The position numbers and the translations under genes are program-made. A model generated the notes under the pieces. That model saw nothing but the letters and a program-made list of their open reading frames with translations, was not told the origin of the DNA and ran no database searches. Shown here one piece after another: positions 23,361 to 31,615 of a DNA stretch of 39,851 bases (its first letter is position 1; each line of letters begins with the position of its first letter). Source of the DNA: Verrucomicrobiota bacterium (GTDB lineage: Bacteria > Verrucomicrobiota > Verrucomicrobiia > Limisphaerales > UBA9464); the NCBI GenBank assembly GCA_947464705.1, contig CANHYD010000001.1:1-39851 (forward strand), read 5' to 3'.

Positions 23361-24116
23361 ATGCGCACCCTCCTCCTGGCCTTTTTGATCGTTCTGCTCG
23401 GTATTGGAACTTCGGTCGCCACTTTCCTCTGGGGAGGCAAGATGGCACGGGCCCGCATTCAGGCGGCCCTTTCCCAGATCATCGAAGCGTCTCAGGCATC
23501 GGCGGCGATCAAGGCTCCGGAACAAGACATTCTCCAAGATCCGCCCGATGTCCAACCGGCTGGCAACGAGCGTCAGACCGAGCTGAGTTTGGCCGCTTTG
23601 GAGGCCATGCGGGAAACTTCCGAGCCGGGATCGCTGCGATTCGACAATCCGGATGTGGTCAATTTGCTCAACCAATTGCGCAGTCGCCAGGAGTATCAAG
23701 ACAGTCGCGAAAAGCGTCTGAAGGAACTTGAAGAGCGGATCCGCATGGAAATGCAGAACCTGAATTTGGCCACCCAGTGGATTGCTCAGGCACGAGTCGC
23801 CCAAGACAACCTGTTGACCAATCGGATCACCTACCTGCGAGTGGAAGAGCAGAGAAGTCTCTTGGAGCACGGTCGCCGACTCTCGGCTCTGCCGCCGGTC
23901 CAGGCGGTGGCCATCCTGACCAACTACACTCCCGATGAGATCGCCCGGACCCTGACCGTAATCAACTCGACCAATGCGTCGTCTCTGTTAGGAGCCTTGG
24001 TCGGCACGGGCGATTCGGGGGTCCGACTGGCTGCCGATATCTCCCGCCGGATGATGCACATTTCGCTGCGGTCGCCCGACGGGACCAATTCCAGCGCAGC
24101 GGCACCCACACCATGA
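23361..24116 (+). CDS. MotE-like membrane coiled-coil protein (MgtE-N-type domain)
   Basis: A 251-residue protein with one N-terminal membrane helix (LLLAFLIVLLGIGTSVATFLW, about 4-24), a long polar coiled coil (about 110-170, including SREKRLKELEERIRMEM), and a C-terminal helical domain with LSALPPVQAVAILTNYTPDEIARTLTVINS. That last pattern resembles the MgtE intracellular-N/FliG-like domain of MotE and related proteins, which sit next to fliJ in several phyla. MotE is a periplasmic chaperone for MotC in Campylobacter; whether this one does the same is inference. The ATG at 23361 is chosen over a long frame overlapping fliJ. It overlaps fliK by ATGA. Confidence 0.7.
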   Translation: MRTLLLAFLIVLLGIGTSVATFLWGGKMARARIQAALSQIIEASQASAAIKAPEQDILQDPPDVQPAGNERQTELSLAALEAMRETSEPGSLRFDNPDVVNLLNQLRSRQEYQDSREKRLKELEERIRMEMQNLNLATQWIAQARVAQDNLLTNRITYLRVEEQRSLLEHGRRLSALPPVQAVAILTNYTPDEIARTLTVINSTNASSLLGALVGTGDSGVRLAADISRRMMHISLRSPDGTNSSAAAPTP

Positions 24117-26590
24117 TATCCGGCAATTTGAAGGCGCAGGATTCAATCCCGCGTGCCTCCCTGCCCTTTTCGTGGAATGCCGATGGAGATTCGGGATCGC
24201 AGTCCGCCGGGCCAACTGGAGGGGCAGCCTTCTTGCAGCATCTCGATACTGCCCAGTCTGTCCATTCTCAGGCGACCGGGGGTGCTCCTAAATCTAAGGA
24301 CCCAACGTCTCACGACAGAGAGTTGCCGTCCGATGCACCCTCCAATGAGATCTCCCTGCCGCCCTCGGTTCAGCAGTCGGCTAGGCCTTTGGTCAAGCCG
24401 AGCCGGAAGGTAGCAGCCCCTCCCCGGGCAATGATCCATGCCAAGGCAAGATTTGTGGGTCCGAGCGCCGGTTCAGCCCCCGCGTCCCACGGGTTGGGCG
24501 TGACCCCGTCAGCGATTGCGGCCCGGCTTTCCTGTGACAATCCTCAGGCACACTCCCCCAGATTAAATGCGGAGTTGCCCAACCGGCCTCTCCCAACCTC
24601 AGCGGTTGATACCCGAACTGAGTGGCCACACGGATTTCCGCAACGTCCGCTCATGGATTCCCTGCGTTCGACGGAATCCAAGATTGTCTGGTCGCACGAA
24701 CAATCTTCGGATCATTACCCATCATCGGGTTCCCTGCGGCCTGCCAACGATACGTTGAATAGACCCTCGCCGGGTGTTGCGTCACCTGTGTTGAAAGAGT
24801 CCGGCTCCAGGCCAGCGTGGGCATCTCCATCGAATCCGCTCTCCGGGGGGCACCCCCCGGTTGCGTCGGTCCTCGACGAGGTGGCACCAAAGCTTTCGAT
24901 GGAAGCACACGGGGGGGCATCGGCTTCAGAAACCCTGGCGAATCCATCCATTGACGACACAACCGTCGTAGCGGCTTTGAATCGAGCCAATCGGGCTTCA
25001 CGGGTGGCCGGTGCGATGGAATCTCTCCAGTCGAACACCAGTTCCCGTTCGTCAATCAGCTTGGTCCCGTCGGATCTAAAGCAGCCGATTTCAAGCGAAG
25101 TCCGTGACGCTGCTCGTCGGGCCGTGGCGCAATCACAAATACTGGAGTTCCCGTCGATTTCCGAACCGCCTGTTCGTCATACCACCAATGATGCATTGCG
25201 CAGCCTTGTTCTAGATCTCAGCACCAGCGCTGGTTCCAATTCCATTTCGGAATTCGGTCCTGCCTTGGCTGAACGTTTGGGGAAAACTGACGGGAGGCCC
25301 TCTTCAGAACCACAAGTGGCCTTAGGGCAGGTTTCTGTGAGTCCAAGACCAGTGACCGCGTCGCTCACCTCGGAGATCGTTGTTCAGCCTGCCTCAGAGT
25401 TCAGCCGACGGGCTCACGTTCCCGGCGGAAACCCAGATCCGGGCTTGGATCCATTTCGTGGAAAAATCTCAACGACCCATCCAACGCCTCTCCACGCAAG
25501 TGAGTCACCTGCCACTTGGGTGAGTGATTTACCATCGGAGTTGGTGCCCTCAGACGTTCCCGAAGATTTCGCCGATTCAGGAAAATCATCAGTTTCAGTG
25601 GCGACTACCGAGTCGGGCTTTCAGTCGGTGAAGCACATCGAATCGCGCTTGCAAGACGGTGAGTTCATTCCGCGAGAAAAAAACTCGATACCTCCCGGTT
25701 CAGAGTCTTTGGCGAGCACATCGACGACGGACGACATCGAACTGAGTTCAACCATCGATTCCAGTCTCACCGTCGCGCAATCCCAGCCCCTGCCGTCGGG
25801 ACCCTCTTCACGGTCGGCGATGCGATCTCCTCTGGCACGAAATCCCAATGCTGGAGAATTCAATGACACAGCCGAGGTGTCCCTCGATTCTGAAAAGAGT
25901 TTTCCGACACTCTTAGACCTGAAGCAAGGCACCGAGGCTTCTAAGACCTCAGAGTCCCTTGCCCGAGACGGTGGTTCCGACTCCCCGTCACCTCGAGACC
26001 CAGACAGCTCACCAGGCGTTGTCGTTCCTACTGCCGCACCATTTCCAGGGGGCCCTCAGAGCGGACCTATCCAAGAACGTTTGGATGGCAGAATTGCCAA
26101 CCAATCCAAACCCGAAGAATCCAACCTATCGCCCTCAGTCCTTCAGGAAACCCAGAAACCGGGCGCTGTTCGGCTGGTTCAACTGGATTCGCCGGGATCA
26201 GGCAGTTTGGAGCTCCGCATTCAAGAGGTGGGTGAAAAGCTCATTATCCGGACACAAGATCTAGTGGGTTCCCTCGAAGGCCAAAGCGCCCAGTGGAAAG
26301 AGCTTCAGCAACGTCTCGAATCCAACGGCATTGTCCTCATGCCCATCGAGCATTCTATCAGTGGCATTGCTACGCCGATCGAATCTCAAAATGTCTCTAC
26401 CGATTCGCGGCACACAGTCTGCTACGACGGAGGCATGGGCTCCTCAGGTCGCGACGGTTCGGATCCTCGTTCGTCGAGTGGTCGAGCCCGCGCACTCCAC
26501 CAATCCGCTCACCCGGACTCTTCGGAGTCATCCGATGAGTCCATAAAATCTGGCGAAGCGGTGCCGGCTTCCCGGCAGTGGTGGGCCTGA
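24113..26590 (+). CDS. fliK: Flagellar hook-length control protein FliK (long)
   Basis: An 825-residue protein, roughly twice the E. coli length (375). Most of it (residues about 1-680) is Ser/Pro/Asp-rich, low in predicted structure and poorly conserved, as expected for the ruler. Residues about 688-746 form the Flg_hook domain that switches FlhB specificity: VQLDSPGSGSLELRIQ, VGEKLIIRTQD and LQQRLESNGIVLMPIEH (family pattern L.P..LG.v.v.....g....f......r..l...l..Lr..L...G). Position after MotE and before flgD supports the call. The gene shows no stop or frameshift despite its repetitive composition. Confidence 0.82.
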   Translation: MISGNLKAQDSIPRASLPFSWNADGDSGSQSAGPTGGAAFLQHLDTAQSVHSQATGGAPKSKDPTSHDRELPSDAPSNEISLPPSVQQSARPLVKPSRKVAAPPRAMIHAKARFVGPSAGSAPASHGLGVTPSAIAARLSCDNPQAHSPRLNAELPNRPLPTSAVDTRTEWPHGFPQRPLMDSLRSTESKIVWSHEQSSDHYPSSGSLRPANDTLNRPSPGVASPVLKESGSRPAWASPSNPLSGGHPPVASVLDEVAPKLSMEAHGGASASETLANPSIDDTTVVAALNRANRASRVAGAMESLQSNTSSRSSISLVPSDLKQPISSEVRDAARRAVAQSQILEFPSISEPPVRHTTNDALRSLVLDLSTSAGSNSISEFGPALAERLGKTDGRPSSEPQVALGQVSVSPRPVTASLTSEIVVQPASEFSRRAHVPGGNPDPGLDPFRGKISTTHPTPLHASESPATWVSDLPSELVPSDVPEDFADSGKSSVSVATTESGFQSVKHIESRLQDGEFIPREKNSIPPGSESLASTSTTDDIELSSTIDSSLTVAQSQPLPSGPSSRSAMRSPLARNPNAGEFNDTAEVSLDSEKSFPTLLDLKQGTEASKTSESLARDGGSDSPSPRDPDSSPGVVVPTAAPFPGGPQSGPIQERLDGRIANQSKPEESNLSPSVLQETQKPGAVRLVQLDSPGSGSLELRIQEVGEKLIIRTQDLVGSLEGQSAQWKELQQRLESNGIVLMPIEHSISGIATPIESQNVSTDSRHTVCYDGGMGSSGRDGSDPRSSSGRARALHQSAHPDSSESSDESIKSGEAVPASRQWWA

Positions 26591-26634
26591 AGGCAAAGAC
26601 GAGAGCGACAGAGCGACCGAACGACGAAACCGAC

Positions 26635-27090
26635 ATGATCCCATCCTACATTACCCCCGCGACAACCACTCAGGCGACTCAAGCCAGCCCGGCTGCTCAA
26701 CGTCCTCTGACCAAGGTTCTGGGTCAGGATGACTTCCTGAAGCTGCTCACTATGCAGATGCAGAATCAGGATCCGATGAATCCTCAGACCAACACGGATT
26801 TCGTCGCTCAGATGGCTCAGTTCACCACGCTGGAACAGTCGCGCAGCATGACCAACAGCCTTCAAAACATCCAGGCCCGCCAAGATGTCCAGACGGCCGT
26901 CCAACTGTTGGGGAAACCGGTGCAACTGGCCGACGGTAGTATGGGGATGGTTGAGAAGGTCACCCTCGACAAGGCCGGAGCTCCAACCCTGCAAGTGGGA
27001 ACCAAGAATTACTCTCTGGCGCAGGTCGTGGCCTACGACCAACCCGCCAATCCGTTGGCCAATCCATCCCGGTCCCCGGTTGGTCCGTAA
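26635..27090 (+). CDS. flgD: Flagellar hook assembly protein FlgD (short form)
   Basis: A 151-residue hook-cap scaffold. The N-terminal signature is GQDDFLKLLTMQMQNQDPMNP, followed by TDFVAQMAQFTTLEQSRSM, both conserved in FlgD. The C-terminal half (AVQLLGKPVQLADGSMGMVE, LQVGTKNYSLAQVVAY) is the Tudor-like domain. The Ig/Fn3-like domain of enterobacterial FlgD (231 residues) is absent, as in some other phyla. The ATG at 26635 is preferred to the upstream start at 26578, which would add a basic, non-conserved leader. Confidence 0.9.
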   Translation: MIPSYITPATTTQATQASPAAQRPLTKVLGQDDFLKLLTMQMQNQDPMNPQTNTDFVAQMAQFTTLEQSRSMTNSLQNIQARQDVQTAVQLLGKPVQLADGSMGMVEKVTLDKAGAPTLQVGTKNYSLAQVVAYDQPANPLANPSRSPVGP

Positions 27091-27136
27091 GCGCCCCCTT
27101 TAATGCACTGAATCACAACCCGCCACCGATACACTC

Positions 27137-28054
27137 ATGATCAGGTCCCTCAATACCGCCAGCCTCGGCATCCGACAATTCCAGGCTTCCTTGGACGTTC
27201 TGGCCAACAACCTCGCCAACCTGAACACGGTTGGCTACAAAGGTAGCCGCGCGGATTTTGTTGAATCGCTGAACTCCGTGCTACGGGCACCCACTCCAGA
27301 CACTGCCACGGCCAGTGGCACCTCGGGTGTGACGGTCGGCAACGGTGTGGCAACGGCGGCCATCCGCTCTAATTTCTCTCAGGGATCCATCAATCAGTCG
27401 GGATTGGCGACCGACTTCTCCATCACCGGAAACGGCTACTTCCTGGTCCGGAATTCGACATCCGGTGAGGTCTTCGCAACACGCTCCGGCAACTTCCGCC
27501 TCGACTCAGCGGGTTACCTAGTCACCGACGGTGGCCTGAGAGTTCAGGGTGTGGAAGACACCCAGAAGGATCCCGACAAGATCGGCGACATTCGCTTTGA
27601 CAAGGGGACAGTGCCCTCAACAGCCGCAGCCACGGCCGCCTCGGCTGCCATCACCAACATCAGCGTGGATGGTTCGGGGCGTCTGAACACGTTGCTCGAT
27701 GACGGCACGCAGTATGTGCGGGCCCAAGTGGTGCTGCAGAGTTTCAGCAATGAGCAGGCCTTGGTTCGCGCGGGAAACAATTTGTTCACCAATCTCGGCG
27801 CATCGGGTGCCGCTTCAGCACCTGCCACTGGGGCCTTCACCTCGGCTCCTAATAGTCCAATTTTGAATGGGGCCCGCAAGGCCAACCAAGATGGCATGGG
27901 CCGCATTGAGCAGGGCTCTCTGGAGCTCTCCAACGTGGATGTTTCGCGCGAGTTCTCGAACATGATCACCACCCAACGTGCCTTTCAGGCGAATGCTCGC
28001 ATGGTCACCACCAGCGACTCGATCCTCGAAGAGTTGGTCAACCTGAAGCGCTGA
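27137..28054 (+). CDS. flgE: Flagellar hook protein FlgE (short)
   Basis: A 305-residue hook subunit, shorter than E. coli FlgE (402). The N-terminus is the D0 helix (SLNTASLGIRQFQASLDVLA) with NNLANLNTVGYKGSRADF, and FSITGNGYFLVR is the shared hook/rod motif. The C-terminus, LSNVDVSREFSNMITTQRAFQANARM and SILEELVNLKR, fits FlgE rather than FlgG. Position right after flgD supports hook rather than distal rod. A 46-bp gap precedes it. The missing outer domain implies a thinner hook surface. Confidence 0.85.
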   Translation: MIRSLNTASLGIRQFQASLDVLANNLANLNTVGYKGSRADFVESLNSVLRAPTPDTATASGTSGVTVGNGVATAAIRSNFSQGSINQSGLATDFSITGNGYFLVRNSTSGEVFATRSGNFRLDSAGYLVTDGGLRVQGVEDTQKDPDKIGDIRFDKGTVPSTAAATAASAAITNISVDGSGRLNTLLDDGTQYVRAQVVLQSFSNEQALVRAGNNLFTNLGASGAASAPATGAFTSAPNSPILNGARKANQDGMGRIEQGSLELSNVDVSREFSNMITTQRAFQANARMVTTSDSILEELVNLKR

Positions 28055-28073
28055 TCCTCTCACGGAGATCCCC

Positions 28074-28859
28074 ATGTCCGACGCACACGAAAAAGACAAG
28101 AAGCCGGCAGCAGAGGAAACTGCGGGCGCTGCCAAAGCAGCCAAGGGAGGAATGCTCGTCCCGCTGATCGCGGCCGCTCTCATCTCGGTCGGTGGCAGTT
28201 TCGGTGTGGGCTTCTTTCTCAACAAGCAGCTCCTCAGCGGCATCAACAAGGAACTAGCGCTGACTCTTGCGCAAGTGGGAGCCTCCGAAGATCACGGCGA
28301 TGGCCATGGGGCTGCCAAGGATCCCAAGGCGGCTGCCGGAGCTCATGGGGCTGATTCGAGCCACGGCAAATCGTCGAAAGATGACGCTCATTCTGGTGGC
28401 TCCGACCATGGCGCCGCACCCAAGAAAGCCGATGCAGCGGCTGGCCATGACGCTCCAAAAGCCAAAGATGATGGCCACGGGGGTGGTGGTGGGCATGGCG
28501 GCGCTCCTGCCAAGAAAGAGACTCCCGAGGAGATCGCCAAAGCGGCGCAGATCAAGGCCGGCCTTTTCCCTCTGGGTGTCGATCCCATCGTGGCCAACCC
28601 ATCGGGCGATACTCGATTTGTTGTGGTCAAAGTGACGCTCCTCAGCGTCGGACAGGCCGATATCTCTGGCCCCGTGGAGGCCAACATCGATCGTTTGCGA
28701 GATGCGGTTTCGGCTTTCTTGGCGGACCAGCGCATTGATGACATGCAGAAGCGGGGCTTCCGCAGTCAAATGGCTGCCCAGTTAGCATTGGCATTCAATC
28801 GGATCCTGGGTCCCGGGACGGTCAAGGAAATCATCTTCCCTCAGTTCGTCATTCAGTGA
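28074..28859 (+). CDS. fliL: Flagellar basal body protein FliL with His-rich linker
   Basis: A 261-residue single-pass inner-membrane protein that encircles and supports the stator. GGAG-like GGAG lies six bases before the ATG. The N-terminal cytoplasmic part is charged; the transmembrane helix is at about residues 27-49 (MLVPLIAAALISVGGSFGVG). Residues about 70-148 form an unusual linker with nine His, many Gly, Asp and Lys. The periplasmic stomatin-like FliL domain follows (RFVVVKVTLLSVGQ, VEANIDRLRDAVSAFLADQ, NRILGPGTVKEIIFPQFVIQ). E. coli FliL is 154 residues, so the linker accounts for most of the extra length. It overlaps fliM by GTGA. Confidence 0.88.
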   Translation: MSDAHEKDKKPAAEETAGAAKAAKGGMLVPLIAAALISVGGSFGVGFFLNKQLLSGINKELALTLAQVGASEDHGDGHGAAKDPKAAAGAHGADSSHGKSSKDDAHSGGSDHGAAPKKADAAAGHDAPKAKDDGHGGGGGHGGAPAKKETPEEIAKAAQIKAGLFPLGVDPIVANPSGDTRFVVVKVTLLSVGQADISGPVEANIDRLRDAVSAFLADQRIDDMQKRGFRSQMAAQLALAFNRILGPGTVKEIIFPQFVIQ

Positions 28860-29782
28860 GTGCTCCCGAACCAGCCGCTTCGGCATTGGCTGCCAAGAAG
28901 CCCACCGAGGTGAAGCCCTTCGTGGTGGGACAGGCCAGTTCCCTGTCTGCCCAGGAGTTGAATCGTTTCCGGATCCACAATGAGGGGATCGTGCGCTCCG
29001 TAGGCGCACGCCTGTCGCTGTTTCTGCGCGCCGAGTTCGCCTTCGATCTGGAACACCTCGATGCCATGGAATTGGGACGCTACGCCTCCAAGGCGGAGCC
29101 TATCGGCAACTACCTGCTCTTTCAGGTGGATCGTTTTCCCGGTACCGGAGTGGTCGGTTTTCCCAAGCCCCTGGCATTGGCCATCGGTGACCGGATGCTC
29201 GGAGGCCGTGGGTTTGGTGCGAACCCCGACCGCGAGTTGCGGGAAGTGGAATTGGCTCTTCTGAACCAGGCGGTGTTGCTGGCCCTCAAGGAGTACTTCT
29301 CCAAGTGGAGTGATTCCCAAGACGAGGCCAAAGTCCGCATCGTGGGCAGGGAGACCAACATCAAGCTCCTGGCCGAAGATCATCCCACAGCCATCGTCTA
29401 CATCCTCAAAGTGCAAGCGGTCATCGGAGATTGCTTCGCTACGGTGGATATCATCCTCCCGTTGGAGATGATGGCCCAAAGCATCCAGAGGGCCATGGTG
29501 AGCATGGCAGAAGCGGGTTCGGACGCCGGCGATATACCCAAGGATGCTGTCCTTTGGAATCCCGCCTTCAACGACCTGGCAATGCGCATCTCCGCTCTGT
29601 GGGCCGGTTTGTCCATTACCCCCCGAGAAATCCTTCAGATGCGGGCCGGAGACATGATCCCGCTCGATCCAGCGAAAATCGACGAGGTAGAACTCCGGAT
29701 CGAGGGACTTCCGCGGTTCCGCGGTAAACTCGGCAGTGCCAACCGCAAGGTGGCCATCGAGATCACTGAACGACTCACCTGA
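28856..29782 (+). CDS. fliM: Flagellar motor switch protein FliM lacking the CheY-binding N-terminus
   Basis: A 308-residue C-ring protein. It starts with GTG overlapping the fliL stop. The middle CheC-like domain is recognisable (FRIHNEGIVRSVGARLSLFLR, GTGVVGFPKPLALAIGDRMLGGRG) and the C-terminal FliN-like part ends ITPREILQMRAGDMIPLD, IEGLPRFRGKLGSANRKVAI. The typical N-terminal peptide LSQxEIDALL, which binds phospho-CheY, is absent: the first 25 residues are Ala/Pro/Lys (SAPEPAASALAAKKP). Reversal control may therefore work differently or through another protein. The core is intact and the call is firm. Confidence 0.9.
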   Translation: MSAPEPAASALAAKKPTEVKPFVVGQASSLSAQELNRFRIHNEGIVRSVGARLSLFLRAEFAFDLEHLDAMELGRYASKAEPIGNYLLFQVDRFPGTGVVGFPKPLALAIGDRMLGGRGFGANPDRELREVELALLNQAVLLALKEYFSKWSDSQDEAKVRIVGRETNIKLLAEDHPTAIVYILKVQAVIGDCFATVDIILPLEMMAQSIQRAMVSMAEAGSDAGDIPKDAVLWNPAFNDLAMRISALWAGLSITPREILQMRAGDMIPLDPAKIDEVELRIEGLPRFRGKLGSANRKVAIEITERLT

Positions 29783-29790
29783 CTACAACC

Positions 29791-30069
29791 ATGCCCAACG
29801 ACAGCAGCGACAACCCGTCCATCGAGTTCCTCCTCGACGTCCCCATTCAGTTGAACGCGGAACTGGGCTCGTGCGAGATGACCTGCCGCGAGTTGCTCAA
29901 ACTCGACATCGGGTCCGTGGTCCAGTTGGACAAACCGGCACACGCCTCAGTGGATCTTTTTGTGAACACGAAGTTGGTCGCTCGCGGCGAGGTCGTCGTG
30001 GCCGAAGGGAACTTCGGCATCAAGATTAAGGAAGTCGTTTCCCGCCCGGGTTCCCTGCCCAAGGCATGA
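29791..30069 (+). CDS. fliN: Flagellar motor switch protein FliN
   Basis: A 92-residue SpoA-domain protein at the base of the C-ring. Conserved features are IEFLLDVPIQLNAELGSCEMT, ELLKLDIGSVVQLDKPA and VNTKLVARGEVVVAEGNFGIKI, matching FliN (LDVPxxLtvelGxtkmxikdLLxLxxGsVveLdk). Length is at the short end. It starts 8 bp after fliM and overlaps fliO by ATGA. Regular. Confidence 0.94.
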   Translation: MPNDSSDNPSIEFLLDVPIQLNAELGSCEMTCRELLKLDIGSVVQLDKPAHASVDLFVNTKLVARGEVVVAEGNFGIKIKEVVSRPGSLPKA

Positions 30070-30467
30070 CCAACCTGACCCCAGCACTGCCTGCTGCCGC
30101 CGCCAGTTCGTCGATGCTGGCGGACTGGACCCGGATGTTGGGGACGCTCTGCCTGCTGCTAGCCACTGTCTGGGTGGGCCTCCTCTGGCTGAAGGGGCGC
30201 AACTGGTTTCGATCGGCGTTGGATCGCCGTATCCGCCTCCGAGTCGAGGAGAGCCGCGGACTCGGAAACCGATCCTTCCTGCATCTGGTTTCCTGCGGCA
30301 GTCAGCAGTTCTTGGTTTCTTCATCTCCTGCCGGGGTTTCGATGATCGCTGAACTGATGCCTGAGGAATCCCATTCATCAGGAACGCCCCCGGAACCGAC
30401 TGATTTTTCACAGCGTCTGAAGGAGGCTCTTCCCAAAGTTCCCGCCGGCAGGCCCGTTGCACCATGA
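30066..30467 (+). CDS. fliO: Flagellar biosynthetic protein FliO
   Basis: A 133-residue membrane protein that helps assemble FliP. One transmembrane segment is at about residues 18-38 (TRMLGTLCLLLATVWVGLLWL), followed by a basic segment (RRIRLRVEESRGLGNRSFLHLVSCGSQQFLV cut by a turn), the usual FliO pattern where a beta-strand pair follows the membrane helix. The C-terminal 40 residues are Pro/Ser-rich. FliO is poorly conserved, so the call relies on this topology and on the position between fliN and fliP, with ATGA overlaps at both ends. Confidence 0.8.
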   Translation: MTNLTPALPAAAASSSMLADWTRMLGTLCLLLATVWVGLLWLKGRNWFRSALDRRIRLRVEESRGLGNRSFLHLVSCGSQQFLVSSSPAGVSMIAELMPEESHSSGTPPEPTDFSQRLKEALPKVPAGRPVAP

Positions 30468-31306
30468 ACTCCGCGGCCCCTCTCGTTGGATTCCTGCGTT
30501 CGACGCCGAAGCTCCGCTGGAGTGTGATCGTGTCCGGATTTCGATGGGCTTTCCCCATCTGGATGTTGGTTTTAGGCACCCTTCACCTCCAGGCACAAGG
30601 CGACTCATCGGTCGTCACCAATGCCGCCTCCGCGGTACCCACCGGAGTTACCTTCAGCATCAACGGACTTCCGAAGCCACAAGATGTGGATGTTACCATC
30701 CAGATCGTTGGCGCACTCACCCTGCTCTCCTTGGCCCCCTCGCTGCTGATCCTGATGACTAGTTTCCCGCGGGTGATCATCGTTTTTTCCTTGGCCAAGA
30801 ATGCCTTGGGAGTGGCCTCGGCTGTTCCGAGCCAGTTGGTGATGGGTTTCTCGCTCATTCTCACCTTCTTCATCATGCGCCCGGTGATCCGGGACATTGA
30901 GACGACCGCACTGGCACCGTACCGCGCGAGTCAGATCACCAGCACCGAGGCACTCGATCGGGCGTCCCTCCGAATCAAGGCCTTCATGCTCCGCCAAACC
31001 CGGACTGATCAAGTGGAGTTCTTCGCGGGATTGGCTGCTATTCCTCCGACCGAAGCCAAGGACCTGCCGTTGTCGGTGGTGGTTCCAGCCTTCCTCATCA
31101 ATGAATTGCGGACGGCATTCCAGATGGGATTCCTGGTGTTTCTACCCTTTCTGCTCATCGACTACGTGGTGGCAATCATCCTCATGAGTTTGGGGCTCAT
31201 GTTCCTGCCGCCTGCCAACATCTCCATGCCCCTCAAGATCCTTTTGTTCGTCCTCGTGGATGGTTGGGGCCTCATCACCAAATCCTTGGTCAACAGCTTC
31301 CTCTGA
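30464..31306 (+). CDS. fliP: Flagellar export gate protein FliP
   Basis: A 280-residue inner-membrane export-gate subunit. A signal-like hydrophobic segment (FPIWMLVLGTLHLQAQG) lies unusually far in, at about residues 29-45, after a basic leader. The family core follows: LLSLAPSLLILMTSFPRVIIVFSLAKNALG, split over two helices, FFIMRPVI, then VVVPAFLINELRTAFQMGF and GLMFLPPANISMPLKILLF. The motif is usually SFTRIIIV..LRQALG, so Pro and Lys-Asn replacements are mild variants. It overlaps fliO by ATGA. The long N-terminus could mean translation begins at a later start, but no better one is obvious. Confidence 0.92.
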   Translation: MNSAAPLVGFLRSTPKLRWSVIVSGFRWAFPIWMLVLGTLHLQAQGDSSVVTNAASAVPTGVTFSINGLPKPQDVDVTIQIVGALTLLSLAPSLLILMTSFPRVIIVFSLAKNALGVASAVPSQLVMGFSLILTFFIMRPVIRDIETTALAPYRASQITSTEALDRASLRIKAFMLRQTRTDQVEFFAGLAAIPPTEAKDLPLSVVVPAFLINELRTAFQMGFLVFLPFLLIDYVVAIILMSLGLMFLPPANISMPLKILLFVLVDGWGLITKSLVNSFL

Positions 31307-31337
31307 GCGCTGTCACTCGAATCAAGAAACACATCGC

Positions 31338-31607
31338 ATGACACCGGAACTGGCAGTGGACCTCCTCAAGCAACTGGTCGAGCGGATCTTCGTCGTGGCT
31401 TCCCCCCTGCTCCTGACGGCCATGATCACGGGGCTTATTGTCAGTTTGATCCAGACAGTCACCTCGCTGCAGGAGCAAACCCTGAGTTTCGTGCCCAAGG
31501 CACTCACGGTCCTGGGAGTCTTACTGGTGATCCTGCCGTGGGCCCTCCAGATCGTCATGGACTACACAATCGGCGTCATCGGCCTCATGGGACGCATTAA
31601 CCGTTAA
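31338..31607 (+). CDS. fliQ: Flagellar export gate protein FliQ
   Basis: An 89-residue protein with two transmembrane helices, a subunit of the FliPQR gate. It starts at ATG 31338 (MTPELAVDLLKQLVERIFVV); the longer frame from 31260 runs into fliP and is rejected. The conserved middle is LIVSLIQTVTSLQEQTLSFVPK, the FliQ hallmark, followed by the second helix. Length equals E. coli FliQ (89). The 31-bp gap before it holds no clear ribosome site. Confidence 0.95.
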   Translation: MTPELAVDLLKQLVERIFVVASPLLLTAMITGLIVSLIQTVTSLQEQTLSFVPKALTVLGVLLVILPWALQIVMDYTIGVIGLMGRINR

Positions 31608-31615
31608 GACGCCTA

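Noticed and set aside
27101..27136. A possible sigma-28 promoter before flgE (CCGATA at 27126-27131)
   Set aside because: The nearest TAA-type -35 (27101-27104) is 20 bases away instead of 15, and the start of transcription would fall at or after the flgE ATG.
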